Positions 34,501 to 47,159 of a stretch of 64,000 nucleotides of DNA are shown here, piece by piece. Below the pieces are notes generated by a model that was not told where the DNA came from, searched no databases, and saw only the letters and a list, made by a program, of their open reading frames with translations. The DNA lies in the NCBI GenBank assembly GCA_034440575.1, contig JAOTOL010001473.1, positions 141,501 to 205,500 of the forward strand, in the 5' to 3' direction. The position numbers and the translations under genes were made by a program. This stretch comes from Imbricaverruca yamaguchii (taxonomy: Eukaryota > Arthropoda > Thecostraca > Neoverrucidae). Numbering within the stretch: the stretch's first letter is position 1; each line of letters starts with the position of its first letter.

Positions 34501-35130
34501 GGCCCCTACGATTTCGCACCAAATCAGTATGTGGATAGTCCTTTGCCACCGAATGAAATTGGCTAAAAACGTTTCTTTTACAATCGTAAAATAATGGGAA
34601 TTTTAAAGAAATTTAAATTGATTTTTTTTCCAGCACACTTTTGTGGAGAAAACAACCATACTACATATCAATCGAAAGCACTCGTTGACCCAAATATGTT
34701 TTTGAAGTCTGTCATGAATTTTTCCCATAGGAAAACTTATATGTCATATTAGAGTTTTGTTGTCTATGGGGAGGCCCCTACGATTTCGCTTCAAATCACT
34801 GTGTGGATAGACCTTAGCCATCCAATGAAATTGGCTGAAGACGTTTTTCTTACAATTGGAAAGCAAAGGGTGTTATTAAGAAATTATATTTTGAATTTAT
34901 TTCCCAACGCAATTATTGGCAGGAAACCAACCCTACTGGATTCCAATCAACACTTCAGTGATTGGCCCTTGAATGACACTTGGCTGAGCCCTGAATGGAG
35001 GATCCTTCAACAACTGATGAATTTACAGCTGAATATGCTGCAAATGTTCTGCCGAATCTGCTGCCGAATGTGCTGCCGAATGTACCCCAACTTCCTCTGC
35101 ATGTGTGACAACCGGCTCCTGCCACACACG
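31518..35130. mobile_element. Foldback element: long inverted repeats built of roughly 270-bp tandem units
   Basis: The left arm (about 31518-33172) and right arm (about 33173-35130) are reverse complements of each other at the outer ends. Each arm is a head-to-tail array of a unit containing GGGGCCTCCCCATAGACAAC. The anchor occurs at about 31867, 32117, 32551, 32821 and 33096 in the left arm. In inverted form it occurs at about 33390, 33663, 33941, 34215, 34490 and 34760 in the right arm. Spacing is 250-280 bp apart from one insertion. The outermost 250 bp of each arm, with GGATCCTCC and CACATTCGGCAGCAG, is not part of the tandem unit. There is no transposase. The architecture is that of Drosophila FB/Galileo-type foldback elements, which is an analogy only. 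Confidence 0.8.
32168..32335. repeat. 168-bp GC-rich insertion inside the left foldback arm
   Basis: The 16-mer ATGTAAGTTTTCCTAT occurs at 32152-32167 and again at 32320-32335. Between the copies lies GC-rich sequence unlike the AT-rich foldback units and absent from the right arm. The direct repeat could be a long target duplication or the product of recombination. Confidence 0.65.
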
Positions 35131-35822
35131 CTGGGGCCGTCACCGCGCTGTCGAATGTGTAATTGGACTCGATAGATGTCACCACTGTGACCTGCCGGCC
35201 GACTGCGCCTGGTGACGCCGATCCGAAGTCGGCCGCCTCACCACTTCTCCAGTCGACAGAGTCTGGTGACGGGCCGGAGAGTCGACGGCCGCGGGGATTA
35301 ACCATCCGCCAGGAGAGGCTAATATACCGACAGCAAATAGCAACATATTCATCATACACCGGCTCGACGGGAAACTCCGCCGGAATGGAAAACCAATGTA
35401 AATCCGTACCTATTTGGTATCGTTGACTCTCAATACATCTATAGCTATATTGATATGGTAACAATTTTTAAAAAGCTATGCCATCATTCCGTAGAACCAC
35501 TACGACGGCGGAAAGGTATGAGAAAGGAAGCATGCCGTTAGTGAAGCGGATTGTACGTTACGACGTTGAATTTGCACCGATCATATTTTTCTACCACCGT
35601 CTTGAAATATTAGTCCTTGTTTTATGAATATTAGACTTCTGGACCAGCTATGGACAATGAACACCCTCCAGCTGGCTGTCCCCAGTCTCCAGTCCCCAGC
35701 TATACTGCGTTAGCCGCCAGGTGACACACGGTCTCCAGAAAATTAACTGAAAAATTAACACCATAAGTCTTCAAAGGACGGATTTAAAATGATCGACCTA
35801 CTCACAGGCACGCATACATGAC

Positions 35823-35825
<3 letters not shown>
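35131..35825. other. No supported gene
   Basis: GC-rich sequence up to about 35300, then mixed sequence. A 169-codon minus frame (34955-35464) overlaps the foldback end and mirrors a plus frame at 31396-31692, because the element ends are inverted copies of each other. Confidence 0.45.

Positions 35826-35892
<67 letters not shown>
35826..35892. repeat. (TA)n microsatellite
   Basis: About 66 bp of pure TA. Confidence 0.96.
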
Positions 35893-36990
<1,098 letters not shown>

Positions 36991-37317
36991 GATTTGCTTT
37001 AAGTGCGAATGAGTTTAAGGTGCAATTTTACATTCCTTATGTTGGATAGGCATGCTGTAGGATGGTGAACACACATTCATCAATTACTCCTTTGTAGCTA
37101 AGTAGGATCTTAGGCGCATGCGGAACTTGGATAATTCCCACTGCTATCAGTTGGGCGCGCGAACTAGTCGCCGCGCGGTGTCAAACCATCTAGGGGTGCA
37201 GGCGGCGCGTGGTCCTCCAACTGACCAACAGTCGAGCACGCGAACCGGAACACACCACGTGGTGTCCGATATTATCGGTGCGCCGCATGGCGCGTACCCT
37301 TCGAACTTACCAGCAGG
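36991..37317. other. GC-rich sequence with a short duplicated motif
   Basis: A block near 37200-37275 containing GTGGTGTCCGATATT resembles one near 37515-37555 containing GTGCGGTGTCCGATATT. No gene is visible. Confidence 0.4.
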
Positions 37318-38023
37318 CAGTGGGGCAACCAAGATTTTCCTAGGAAGAGGGGCTAACCACAAAATATGTAATGAAACAGCGGGAAGATTCAGGGAGGATT
37401 CGGGAAGATTCAGAAGATTCAGCGGGAAAAATGTATTGTTTTTCGTTGTAAAATCTCAAAATTCCTTGCCTGATCTCGTGTATTTTGGACGTTAGGGGGC
37501 CCCCTGGCTGCACCTAGCACGTGAACGAGCCACCGTGCGGTGTCCGATATTCGCAGTGTCCAATAGTAACTCACATACCGATGAGGAGGGCGTCGCACAT
37601 GGATGTTACTCTAAGGAAGAGGCAGCCAAGGGGCAGGGTTCCACGATAACAAACAAGCAAAAAAAAGAACCACCAGCTTACCAGTGCATCTTAGTGTTTT
37701 ACTTTTCACTTTAAATTTTCACTACGCCAGATTATAAATATTACGTGCGTTTTGGGGCGACGAGTAGTCTAGAGGTAAGTTGCTCTCTTATAATCGAAAG
37801 ATTGTGGGTTCGAGTTTTACCTGTCGCTACTCTTCGCCTTCGAACAATCGACATGAGAGATTGGCGACGCTACATGACTCAACGGTCGACGTGTTGTAAA
37901 ACCAACAACCACCACCACCAACAGGTACGTTTTGCGACCCGAAAGCGTTTTCGGTTTGATTATTCATTTGGGATGGGGGTGGGGTGGTGTACTCCCCTAA
38001 GGAAAATTCTGGCTATGCCACTG
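37318..38023. mobile_element. Candidate hAT-like non-autonomous element carrying a SINE
   Basis: The left end CAGTGGGGCAACCAAGATTT (37318) resembles the reverse complement of the right end, which reads inward CAGTGGCATAGCCAGAATTT. Roughly 24 of 34 bases match, including TTTTCCT and AGG. The CAGTGGCxTAGCCA start is widespread on invertebrate DNA transposons. No 8-bp duplication is visible and there is no transposase. The SINE at 37755-37924 lies inside. The two ends could also belong to different elements. Confidence 0.35.
37755..37924 (+). mobile_element. tRNA-derived SINE, copy A
   Basis: The head (about 37755-37835) looks like a tRNA. It has an A-box-like GTAGTCTAGAGGTAAGT and a B-box-like GGGTTCGAGTT, the internal RNA polymerase III promoter elements. 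A body follows with GAGAGATTGGCGACGCTAC and CTCAACGGTCGACGTGT, then a CCAACAACCACC tail. It is flanked by a 10-base imperfect direct repeat, GTGCGTTTTG (37745-37754) and GTACGTTTTG (37925-37934), consistent with a target-site duplication. It shares its body with the copies at 46992 and 56876. Confidence 0.75.
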
Positions 38024-39060
38024 CTCCATGCGTCTGTACCAACGCGTCATGACAAGCTGAGTGCACGCGCCTCACGGACAGTGAGGTCACTGTGACGCAA
38101 CATCAGCTTGTCATGATGTTGCGGATTTACCGACGAGAACAGCCCATAGATGCCTCTATATTCATCCTATGAATATAGAGGCATATATCACTTTGCAAAA
38201 TCTGATGAAACCGGAGATAATTCTTATGTGATATGAACAAATCTGAAATATATTTGTGGAACAAAATACTTCGAACATTTAAGCAACATGACAGCTTATT
38301 CTAAAACTGACCCGAACACATATGGACCCTTCTTAAAATGCGCAATTAAAAGTCTTGTTCGTTACCCATGTTGTACGATTGGAATGAAAACACCATTTCG
38401 GAGGAGGTCAAACGCGAAGCTGTTTCGAATAAGGATTGCATAATTAACAGATCTGGCAGTCAAACAGTACCCGATTGTACCAATGTAAAATCAGGGCCCT
38501 CGGTCACGGTTACATATTGATAAGTGACAATAGTCTCACCCTTGCAGCTCAACAGCTCTTACAAGACTTGTGGAACACACGGTCAGCGTCGCGCGCACTT
38601 AATCCGTGAGTATGCGGAGGAACGCACCCCACCCCACCCACTTTTCCAAAATATTTGACCTTTCACGAAGTTCAGGGGTATTTCGAAACCGACGGAAAGG
38701 AGAAAACGTCATTTCCATGTACCCCAAAAAAATGTGGCAAGAAGATCTCCAAAACTCATCTAGATGTCTGCTCGAAACAGCGCTGGAGGGGTAGTGTATA
38801 ATAATCGTTTTTAGCATATGGCCCGTGTTATGCACCAAGCAGTGCGGCATTTTACCAAAGCGGCCATGCCACATAAGTGTAGCTACCTACTTATCTTTCT
38901 TCTGCTTGGAGATGGGTGGGGTGGGGAACGATGTCGGACAGCTACAAAACGGACGAAATTTGCACATAATATCCGGCCCCTTTTCAAAGTGTGAATCACA
39001 CTGCGTTCATCAGAAAGTTATAACAATCCAAAGTCTACAGGATATCGCTCTCAAATGATT
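38024..39060. other. No supported gene
   Basis: Unique sequence. Short frames on both strands near 38600-38870 overlap each other and lack motifs. Confidence 0.45.
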
Positions 39061-39462
39061 TATCCGGTATCTATTTGGCGGTCGTGAACGGCAAAACCAC
39101 CAACTGGAGACCAGTAGTTTCCGGGGTCCCGGAAGGATACTTGCTGACTCCTCTTTTTCATGTTTCTAAATGACTTGCCCGAAGATCATCACTCTCGTTG
39201 TTTTCTTTATGCAGATGATGGAAATATATTTTACAAGATTACTTCTTCGGCTGATGGCTTATTGTTGTCAAAGGACGTCGATCGTCTGATAGTATGGTCC
39301 GTCAGATGGCGATTAAATCGAAATCCTGACAAATGCAAAACGTTCGCGATAACTTTCAAGCAGATACCTGCCAAAATCACATACAAAATTAACAACATTG
39401 AATTCGAAATACTGGACAATATTCGCAATTTGGGCCTAATGCTCAAACAATTCCAGAAATAG
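39061..39462 (+). pseudogene. Jockey-like LINE reverse transcriptase fragment
   Basis: After a frameshifted SGVPEGYLLTPLF-like block (about 39118-39155), a 100-codon frame reads MFLNDLPEDHHSRCFLYADD with the catalytic YADD. It continues VWSVRWRLNRNPDKCKTFAI (RT motif region W..N..KC) and NNIEFEILDNIRNLGLMLKQ (the LGV-type block). These are the palm and following motifs of a non-LTR RT. Everything upstream and downstream is missing, so only about 130 codons survive. Confidence 0.8.
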
Positions 39463-40039
39463 TACGGAAAAATAGATGATTTACGATATTAGCACGGGAG
39501 AAAGGTCACTTTTGCTCCAACTACAATAAGAGTATGGCAGCTGATAAATACTTTGACTGTGCAAGTTACATACAGCTCCACACACACACTACTGCTCATT
39601 ATGCGCTCTGGATGCGCACCAACCACCGTGTCAATGTGGCAAGTGAGTGCAAAATTTGAGGCGCCATGAACTTACATTTCTTCAAAAAGGTGTTATAACA
39701 TATGTTAATATCTAGCAACGACATGCGACACACGTTTCCTTGGAGGCTGCATCTTTGATCTCGTCGAGGAAAAAAGGCAAGTATTGAAAACACCTAACAT
39801 GAATTTCATGACGCGATGTTTCATGAAAAACATTATATGAAGTTTCATGAAATTAACGGATCGAAAGTAATATATTTTTCAGGTGTTGGTACTGTGATCT
39901 TAGCTAGTTAGTTATTGGAGTTTAATTAGTTATTGGATTGATTAGTTATTGGATTATTATAGTTATTTAATTAGTTTAATTACTTATTAGTTAGTTATTG
40001 GAGTTTATTGGAGTTTATTTGGACGCATCGACTGCGTCG
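39463..40039. other. No gene; degenerate TTAGTTATTGGA repeats at 39895-40018
   Basis: The end of this stretch is built of loosely repeated TTAGTTATTGGA and GGAGTTTA blocks with a period of about 12-30 bases. The remainder is unique. Confidence 0.5.
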
Positions 40040-40639
40040 TCATGCAGCGCTCATAAGTGCTCCCTCCCTCAACTTTTTTCCAGCGGACTGCATCTCCGAG
40101 CAGGTCACATCGCGCTTTCGTTCAAAGGGTGATAGTGCTGACAAAGTATTTCCAGGGTGTATCGACTTGAGGATGAGCACTCGTGGCGACGGCAACCTTG
40201 ACTGTGTCCTTGTTTCTAAATTTCGGCGAGGCGACACCGTAGTAGAGACCAAAGGGCAGGACTGGACGAATGCAGGGCGGTAGGCCTCTGCAGGCGTAAG
40301 GTAGTTGTCGCTCCTTACGGTAGGCAAGCTGGCATTCTGGTCCTTTGTGAGAGGACCAGGGAGTGTTTGTTCTTTTGAAGCTGCCATAGAGTGTGATTGT
40401 TTCAGCTCCTCGTACGCCCCACCACGTAGAGGCCTTACATGGGGACGCCTGTATCCCGCGGACGGGAGGTCGCCAGGCGCCCGAGGAGTTATACGGGGCG
40501 GGAGACGCCTTCTCATGGTCGGGAGAGAGATACTCACCACCCCGACCGCACTAACAGCGCCGCCCATCTCTTGACCCCTGCCGGCCGGATTATCAGGCAC
40601 TGGGACGAAGCCCAGTCCCGACCCGAGGCGACAAACCAC
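40040..40639 (-). pseudogene. Possible LINE ORF1 relic, GC-rich open frame
   Basis: A 199-codon minus-strand frame with a P/R-rich N-terminal half and a segment reading YRPAFVQSCPLVSTTVSPRR. The GC-rich coding-like composition resembles the I-clade ORF1 at 43267, but no zinc knuckle or other diagnostic motif is present. It could equally be a GC-rich shadow of plus-strand frames at 40305-40574. Function unknown. Confidence 0.2.
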
Positions 40640-41170
40640 TTGGTTCGTACGGGGCCATACGGACCCGCCCGCCCCTCCGGGATATCAGGACCAAAAAGGC
40701 GTGTTGTTTCCACGTCACAACTAGCACCGTGCAACGGGGGAGCTCGGCCTCCAGGACTCCGTCAACCCCGGGGGACAGGCCAAGGGGGCGCGGCTACCCC
40801 GATAAAACTGAGCGGACGGGTAGAACAGGGAAAGCTGGCCTATCTGCTCGTGACGAGGGAGGGGTTGGTGCTGTAGGGTTGGATGAGAGACATACATACG
40901 GTCGTTGGCACGGGGTGGACGTGGGAATTTGAAGATATCCTGTGAAGCTCGATTATTGCTACATGGGCTTTTATTATTTTTGGTGATTCTCTTGCGTATA
41001 TTTTTTGACTCTATAAATTATTAAGTATAATTTTCCGGCGGAAAAATGGGGGAGGGGCAAATATAAATTTTTCAGAAATTGGGTAGGGTACATATCCCCC
41101 AAGCCCACAATGGTTACACCCATGGCTCATGTGGCAGATATGTTGTGCTTGCGGTCGCTGATCAGGCAGA
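40640..41170. other. No supported gene
   Basis: GC-rich up to about 40920, then AT-rich. No motif. Confidence 0.4.
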
Positions 41171-41706
41171 TATGTTGTGCCGACAGTTGCTGATGGGGAA
41201 GCCATGTTGTGCTGACAATTGCTGACGGGGAGCTATGTTGTGCTGATAGTTGCTGATGGGGAAACCATGTTGTGCTGACAGTTGCTGATGGGGAAGCTAT
41301 GTAGTGCTGACAGTTGCTGATGGGGAAGCCATGTTGTGCTGACAGTTGCTGATGGGGGAGCTACATTGCGCTTAACAGCCGCTGAAGAGACAGTTATACT
41401 GTGCTAAGCAGTCACTGGGTCAGTTACATCGTGCTAAGCAGTTGCTGCTGAGGAAGCTACATTGGACTAAACAGTCGCTTATGGGGAAGTTGCATTGCGG
41501 TAGGCAGTCGCTGACGGGTCAGTTACGCTGTATTAAGCAGGCGCTGACGGGTCAGTCACGCTGCGTTAAACAGGCACTGACGGGTCAGTCACGCTGTGTT
41601 AAACAGGCACTGACGGGTCAGTCACGCTGTGTTAAACAGGCGCCGACGGGTCAGTCATGCTGTGTTAAACAGGCGCTGACGGGTCAGTCACGCTGTGTTA
41701 AGCACA
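41171..41706. repeat. Minisatellite of about 32-33 bp, about 16 copies in two subtypes
   Basis: The first subtype (41171-41370) contains TTGCTGATGGGGAAGC and TTGTGCTGACAG. The second (about 41500-41706) contains GCTGACGGGTCAGTCACGCT and GTGTTAAACAG. Intermediate, diverged units link them at 41380-41500. The 33-bp period leaves one frame open for about 90 codons (41442-41717), which is not taken as a gene. Confidence 0.9.
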
Positions 41707-43266
41707 TGCTGCGATAGACCGACGACCAGTGTTGCTTTTGTTTGACATTGTGTTGCGCATGACACTGGTGTGTGACCTGACACGGATGACACGGATATCA
41801 CGGGTGTGTCATGTGTCATCACGTGCTTAATTCTAGCGTGGGGAACATCGAGCCATCCTGTCTACGCCATGCAAGAACGGCCGCAAGTAAAGGCAGCGAT
41901 GAAAGATTGCGCTGATGTTGCTGAAAGCCTGGTTACAAGTTGCTCCAATATTTTCCTCCCACGCACCCTGGCCGCCGCCTATTTTGTCCGCCAGAGTTCG
42001 AATTGACGACCCGCCCGGCTGCAGCCCTGCTGTCGCTAGAGGCGAGATTACGGTCTGCCGGCGGCGGGAATGGGCCGTGTTGTGTCGGGGACACGGCGGA
42101 GAGTCTGGCCTGCAGCCAGTAGTGTGCCGGAGGCGGAGCGTGGTGGGTGCTGGGGCTGCGGGGTCCAGGTCGGCTGGCTGGACAGGAGTGGTCCTGGCGG
42201 ACTGACGCCCTGCTGACAACGACTGGTAGGACTTCTGAGAGTGGAGTGTATCATCATCCTGCAAGGAGAGGCAGGAGTTGCATGTTGAAGCACTGGAGCT
42301 TCTCGTGCGGGTCAAGCTGTGTAAGGGGCCAAATCACGGGCCAGTTGAGCACCAGTGGCCGACAGTGGTGACTTGCAGTGCAGGTCATCATCCAGCAGGC
42401 CACATTGACACCATACAGCTCCTGCGCCTCGACGTTTGGAATGCTCGAACAGTAAGTGCGTGGCTCGTTAGTAGAGTGGGAAACTTACTTTCCAGGTTTG
42501 GACTAGGAGTGCAAACAAATTTCTGCCGGAGTACATTTTCAGGGACATATTATTTTTTGATGGATGGAATCTCTTTGCTGGTAACCGACCGGAAAATCTT
42601 ATGTACCCAGTAAGTACCTACTTAATATGCATAAGTAATACACATCATTTTGGTCACATCAAAGCATAGAAACAAAGAAGTGAACAATGGACGGCACCGC
42701 AAGACGGAGTCGTGATGATCAGCTCAGCTTTGTCTCTCATAACTCACAGGAGCAATGCGCTTTCCTTTCACTGTTGGTCTCAGTACAAGGCTAGCCAAAT
42801 GAAAAACAAACACAAATAGTTCACGGTTCACCCTCAGCTTAGAGCGCACATCTACCTATCGATACAGCCAATCCCCTACGCGATACGGACCCAACACCAT
42901 ACCGCACACGCCACAGTTGGATGCGATAGCGGTGCGTAAGGCCAAGGCGATTTATACGAGGTGGCGTCGTCCCTACTGCGCAGCTTTCTGCGCAGGTCCT
43001 TATATGACGTCCATCTTATATAGGTCCTTATATCTGATCTATCTATTCGTGCTCTCTTCAAGCACAGTTTCTGATTTCTTTGTGTATTCTTCGTCTTTAT
43101 CTGCCCTCACTCTTACTCCTGTCGGGCTTCCTTCACGCCCTTCTGAACCCCCTCCGCCAAACTTGTAAATTGTACTTGCTCACTGTGTAACACTACGCCA
43201 CACACCTGCCATACCACCCCTTAACCAACACCACTAACAAACCAAACACATCCAACATCACCAAAC
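41707..43266. other. No supported gene; probable 5' flank of the ORF1 at 43267
   Basis: GC-rich overlapping frames on both strands at 41830-42370 show no domain. The CT-rich and then A/C-rich leader at about 43040-43266 directly precedes the LINE ORF1 and may be its 5' untranslated region. Confidence 0.4.
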
Positions 43267-44306
43267 ATGAACACCACACAACCAACTGACGAGTTCTTCC
43301 TGTGCCGCCGGGGGGACGGGGAGCTTATGGGCTCCCTGGACCCCTGGATGGTGGAGGGAGAAATCTCCATGTACACGGGGGTGCCCCTGATCGGAAAACA
43401 ACTTAGATCGGGGGCACTCATAATCCAAGCTCACTCAAACATAGACGGACTAATATTACCCACCATACACAAGATACACAACACACCCGTTTCGATCACA
43501 CCAGCAACAAAACTCAACACCTCACAGGACACCGCACACGCACGGGAGCTGGCCGGTATCGCGGTGGAGACCCTTGTCTCGAGGATGGAGAGACAGGGTG
43601 TCTCCGCCGCATACCGACCGGCCCCCAGACCAGGACAACAACCATCCCACATCATCATACTGACCTTCAACACCAGGACATCACCAACAGACATAAAAGC
43701 GGGGTACCTCCGGTACTCCGCCACACCACGTGCACCCCTCCCGCGGCGCTGTAAGAGGTGCCAGCGCTACGGCCACTCCGCGGGGGTGCCGCGCCAACAC
43801 CCACACATGCGGCCGCTGCGCCCAATCACACAGTACAGAAACATGTGACAACGGCGAGGCCTGCTGCGCCGCCTGCGGGGGAGCACGAGGCTGGGGACAG
43901 GACCTGCCCCAGGTGGATGGCGGAGAAGGAAATTTTCCGCCTGGTCCACCTGGAGGGCATGGACCTGTCCCTGGCCAGGAGGACGGTGACCGGCCCGCTG
44001 GCGGCGTGGCCGACCCGCCAGGCAGAGCCGGGAACATACACAGCACCACCACCACGACGCGACTACACCGAATACCGGGCTCTGCCAACACCCACAACCA
44101 CGCGACACCAACACAACACGGCCACCTACCAAAAAACTCCCACTAACAACACACGTAGGACACGCACACCAACACCAGCAAACATAGGCCAGCGACCGGT
44201 ACACAAACCACCACCACCACCACCACCACGAACCTGCCTTTCCTGTCCTTTGGCAAACTGCGAGAAATCTAGCGAACAAAAGAAGAACATATTAAGAAAT
44301 ACGTGA
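43267..44306 (+). pseudogene. I-clade LINE ORF1 (gag-like) with zinc knuckles, isolated
   Basis: The frame opens MNTTQPTDEFFLCRRGDGEL and runs through HIIILTFNTRTSPTDIKAGY, the block homologous to VLTFNSTTLPRTLLAGYIRY of the element at 29240-30800. Then comes a cysteine-histidine array: CKRCQRYGHSAG, THTCGRCAQSHSTETC and EACCAACGG, i.e. two or three zinc knuckles that would bind RNA. After that the third frame carries an MAEKEIFRLVHLEG segment and a T/P-rich tail ending at 44306. Two one-base indels break it, in the G runs near 43788 and 43880. No ORF2 follows downstream, so this is a 5' piece without its 3' half, the opposite of ordinary 5' truncation. Confidence 0.8.
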
Positions 44307-46991
44307 CTACCTGAACCAAAGTTGCAGTGGATGGAAAATGTAAGTAAGAGTAAATAATTCATTGGCATGCACATCAGAAACAGCAAGTCCAATAGCTAAA
44401 CAATGCACGTTGATAATTGGCCATGGCTTGGGTAAACTTCATATTGAAATACTCCTTGAAGATATATTTAACTTTTTAAACTAAGATAGCCAAGTTATGC
44501 CAAATATGTCACCTTATTACTGCAAATATTAACTTGTCAAGTAGTTATATAACGCTGGTTGGTTCGTAAGTTTATTTTATGTATTGTTCGATGTTTTATG
44601 TTTCCACGAATCAAATTATGGGCATAACTTATAAAGGTCAGTCTCGGTATTTTCTCGTGGAATCATTGTTAAATGACAATGCATATTCGACATACGGTAA
44701 ATGCACAAATGTTTAGAGCACTATAACCCATTCTCAATTGACCAGCCATTAAGCCAGAGGGGCTTCACTACAAATTCGTCGGATATAATGCAATTACCTA
44801 TGGACCTATTACCTATGGAAGTACGTAATCACCCAGAAGCTTTTGTGATGTTTGACAATCGGCGGTTCAGGCTTTATATATAAGTTAACATTTACAGGCA
44901 CAGGGATCCCTTTTGTAGGTATCACCGATGAGTAGAGATGACAAAACTTACTGGAATGCATACATACGCGCGCTCAAGGTGCGAGCCTGATGACACTGGG
45001 TTCCGCCAAATTTCATTCGTTTAAGTGGTAAAAAACCGTATTTCCGAGACCAGAAAGTGATGTCCGAAATCTGGGTTTCCTTTTGGGGGATGGGTGGGGA
45101 AGGAGAGACAGGGTCGGCTGGGAAATATTAGTTTACCCACTCGCGTAATACCAGAATAGCTCTTGATGTAACATGAATCAAAAACAACATCTTCAAGGTG
45201 AATCCATAACCGATAGTTCCCACATTCTAGTGACAAGTGATGCGTGTCGGCCACGTAGCTTCCAAAGTTCGACAAGCGAGGTGATGTTGCTAACGAAAGG
45301 CTCTGGACCATTAATTTCCTGCCTTTCCATCTTTCTGCCAGTTTCCGGGGACTCTAACCTTGTTGGGGACATCAGGTTAATATGTCAACTGTCTGCGTTT
45401 GTTCACTATTAGACCGTAAAATTGGTCGGCCAGCAGCTTAATATATATGATTAGCTAACTCATTCTCCATGTTACCTTTGAATCCTTCGTGGTACTTCCC
45501 GGTGTTTTTATATCCCAGGCGGCCCCATGAATTTATTTTCTCTTCCAAACTTCCGCCAATGCTGATTGCAGCTCTATCTTTGACTGCCCCCGATCCGTTT
45601 TCCTTATGTACACTCGCATCTTGGACCTCCATGCAAGAGGAAAGGCACCTATGTCAAAAGAAATAGGCAGAAAGGTAAGTGTATGCCCTGTGAATCTACG
45701 ATACTATAGTTGGGCATACACCAGTGACCAGCGGAACCAAGGGGATGGCACATTGGCCCGTGTCCCATTTACCGAAGTGAACACTTGAAAAAAATTGAGC
45801 CACACCAAAATAGGTATAAAATAATGCTCTTCCCGAGATGAAATAAACCAAATCGGAGGAAAAAACTCTTAAAAGGTTTCAAAACGCCTTTTGAGACTCT
45901 AGGGACCTCCAACATTTTTTTTCTTCTGGCTGTCACGACATTTTTGACCACATCTCTGCAGGCGTACAATGGAAAGTAGGGGAATGCTCCTTAGCATGGG
46001 CACATGTGACTCTGTGGGAGTGACATGAGCGTGACGCATACATGAGCTATTAACTAAAGGAATATTAGGTGAGGTTCGGACCCCAGGAACCCCGGCAGTG
46101 GCGCCGGTCATGCAAAGAGTACTAGCCTATGGGTCTTGAGAGGTGCTTGCAACCATGCTCTTGTTGGCTGTGAATACATACCAAGGCAATAATCAAATCT
46201 TGAGAAGAGAAGATTTCGCTTTTCATTCCGCTGCTTCAAGAGTGAACAAGGTCTCAAAATGGAATTTCGATTGTCTATGTGAACTTACTTGAACAGACAA
46301 AAAACATTAAAACCGGTCTTTTAACCGGGTTTCGGTGCATTTTGACCGGTTAGCAACCAGGCTTTGTCATAGCAGGCTGACTGGACACGGACTTCAGTAC
46401 TACAATGTTCGGTCACAAAAATAATGTGAAGCGATGTAAATTAGATGGCGAAACGACCAAACTTTAGAGGAGGCGGCACAGTACACCTTTGGACCCCTTC
46501 CCCGCTCGGGTGCCCATGCGATGTGCCCTACTCTGATCTAACCCAACCAATCTCCACCCCCGGTGGTCTAAAATCCAAAGCTTACTGAAGTAAAATGTTT
46601 CATCGCGTAGTACTTGCAGATGTGCGAGGGCGTAAAACCTGCGGATGTTGGATCTACTTATGTCAACGAGTGTCCGATAACTTAATGCATACGGACGTTC
46701 TGTATTGTTATTTGCATATTTATCGGCATCGATGTCACCACATCCGATCGTCCTTCCATTTCCTGACGCATTCAACGATTGTAACGCTGTCAAGTTATGA
46801 CTTCTGTCTGACGTCACCAGTATGAGGTGGTAACTTCAACATAATACTGCTATACTTCGTTAAAAAACAAAGTGCCAGGAACTCTAATAGCATGCTGACG
46901 GGGGCTGGAGGGTGAATTTTCCTCTAGTAATTTGAAAATGTGTTCATTTCAGGGGAAATCTAGATTAAAGTAACAACATGCTTCATTTATG
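44307..46991. other. No supported gene
   Basis: Unique, AT-rich to mixed sequence. A 117-codon minus frame (46464-46817) and smaller frames elsewhere have no recognisable domain or supporting context. Confidence 0.45.
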
Positions 46992-47159
46992 TTTTTTGGT
47001 TGGTTATTCGTTTTACGACACATCGACCGTTGAGTCGTGTAGCGTCGCCAATCTCTCACGCCGATTGGTCACGGGCGAAGAGTAGCGACAGGTGAGACTC
47101 GAACCCACAGCCTTTCGATTGTGAGACGAGTAACTTACCCCTAGGCTACTCATCCCCTA
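46992..47159 (-). mobile_element. tRNA-derived SINE, copy B
   Basis: The reverse strand reads a tRNA-like head starting GGGGATGAGTAGCCTAGGGG, with CGAAAGGC and the B-box GGGTTCGAGTCTC. The order resembles a tRNA-Ala. The shared body with AGAGATTGGCGACGCTACA and TCAACGGTCGATGTGTCGTA follows, then a CCAACC tail. An 11-base direct repeat differing at one base, CTTCATTTATG (46981-46991) and CTTCATTTTTG (47160-47170), flanks it. This is strong evidence for retrotransposition. Confidence 0.85.

Noticed and set aside
37755..37835. Functional tRNA gene
   Set aside because: The A and B boxes are present, but the acceptor and anticodon stems do not pair properly. The same sequence recurs twice attached to a SINE body with target duplications.
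46464..46817. 117-codon minus-strand frame
   Set aside because: It has no recognisable domain or repeat relation, and its length is not exceptional for this composition.
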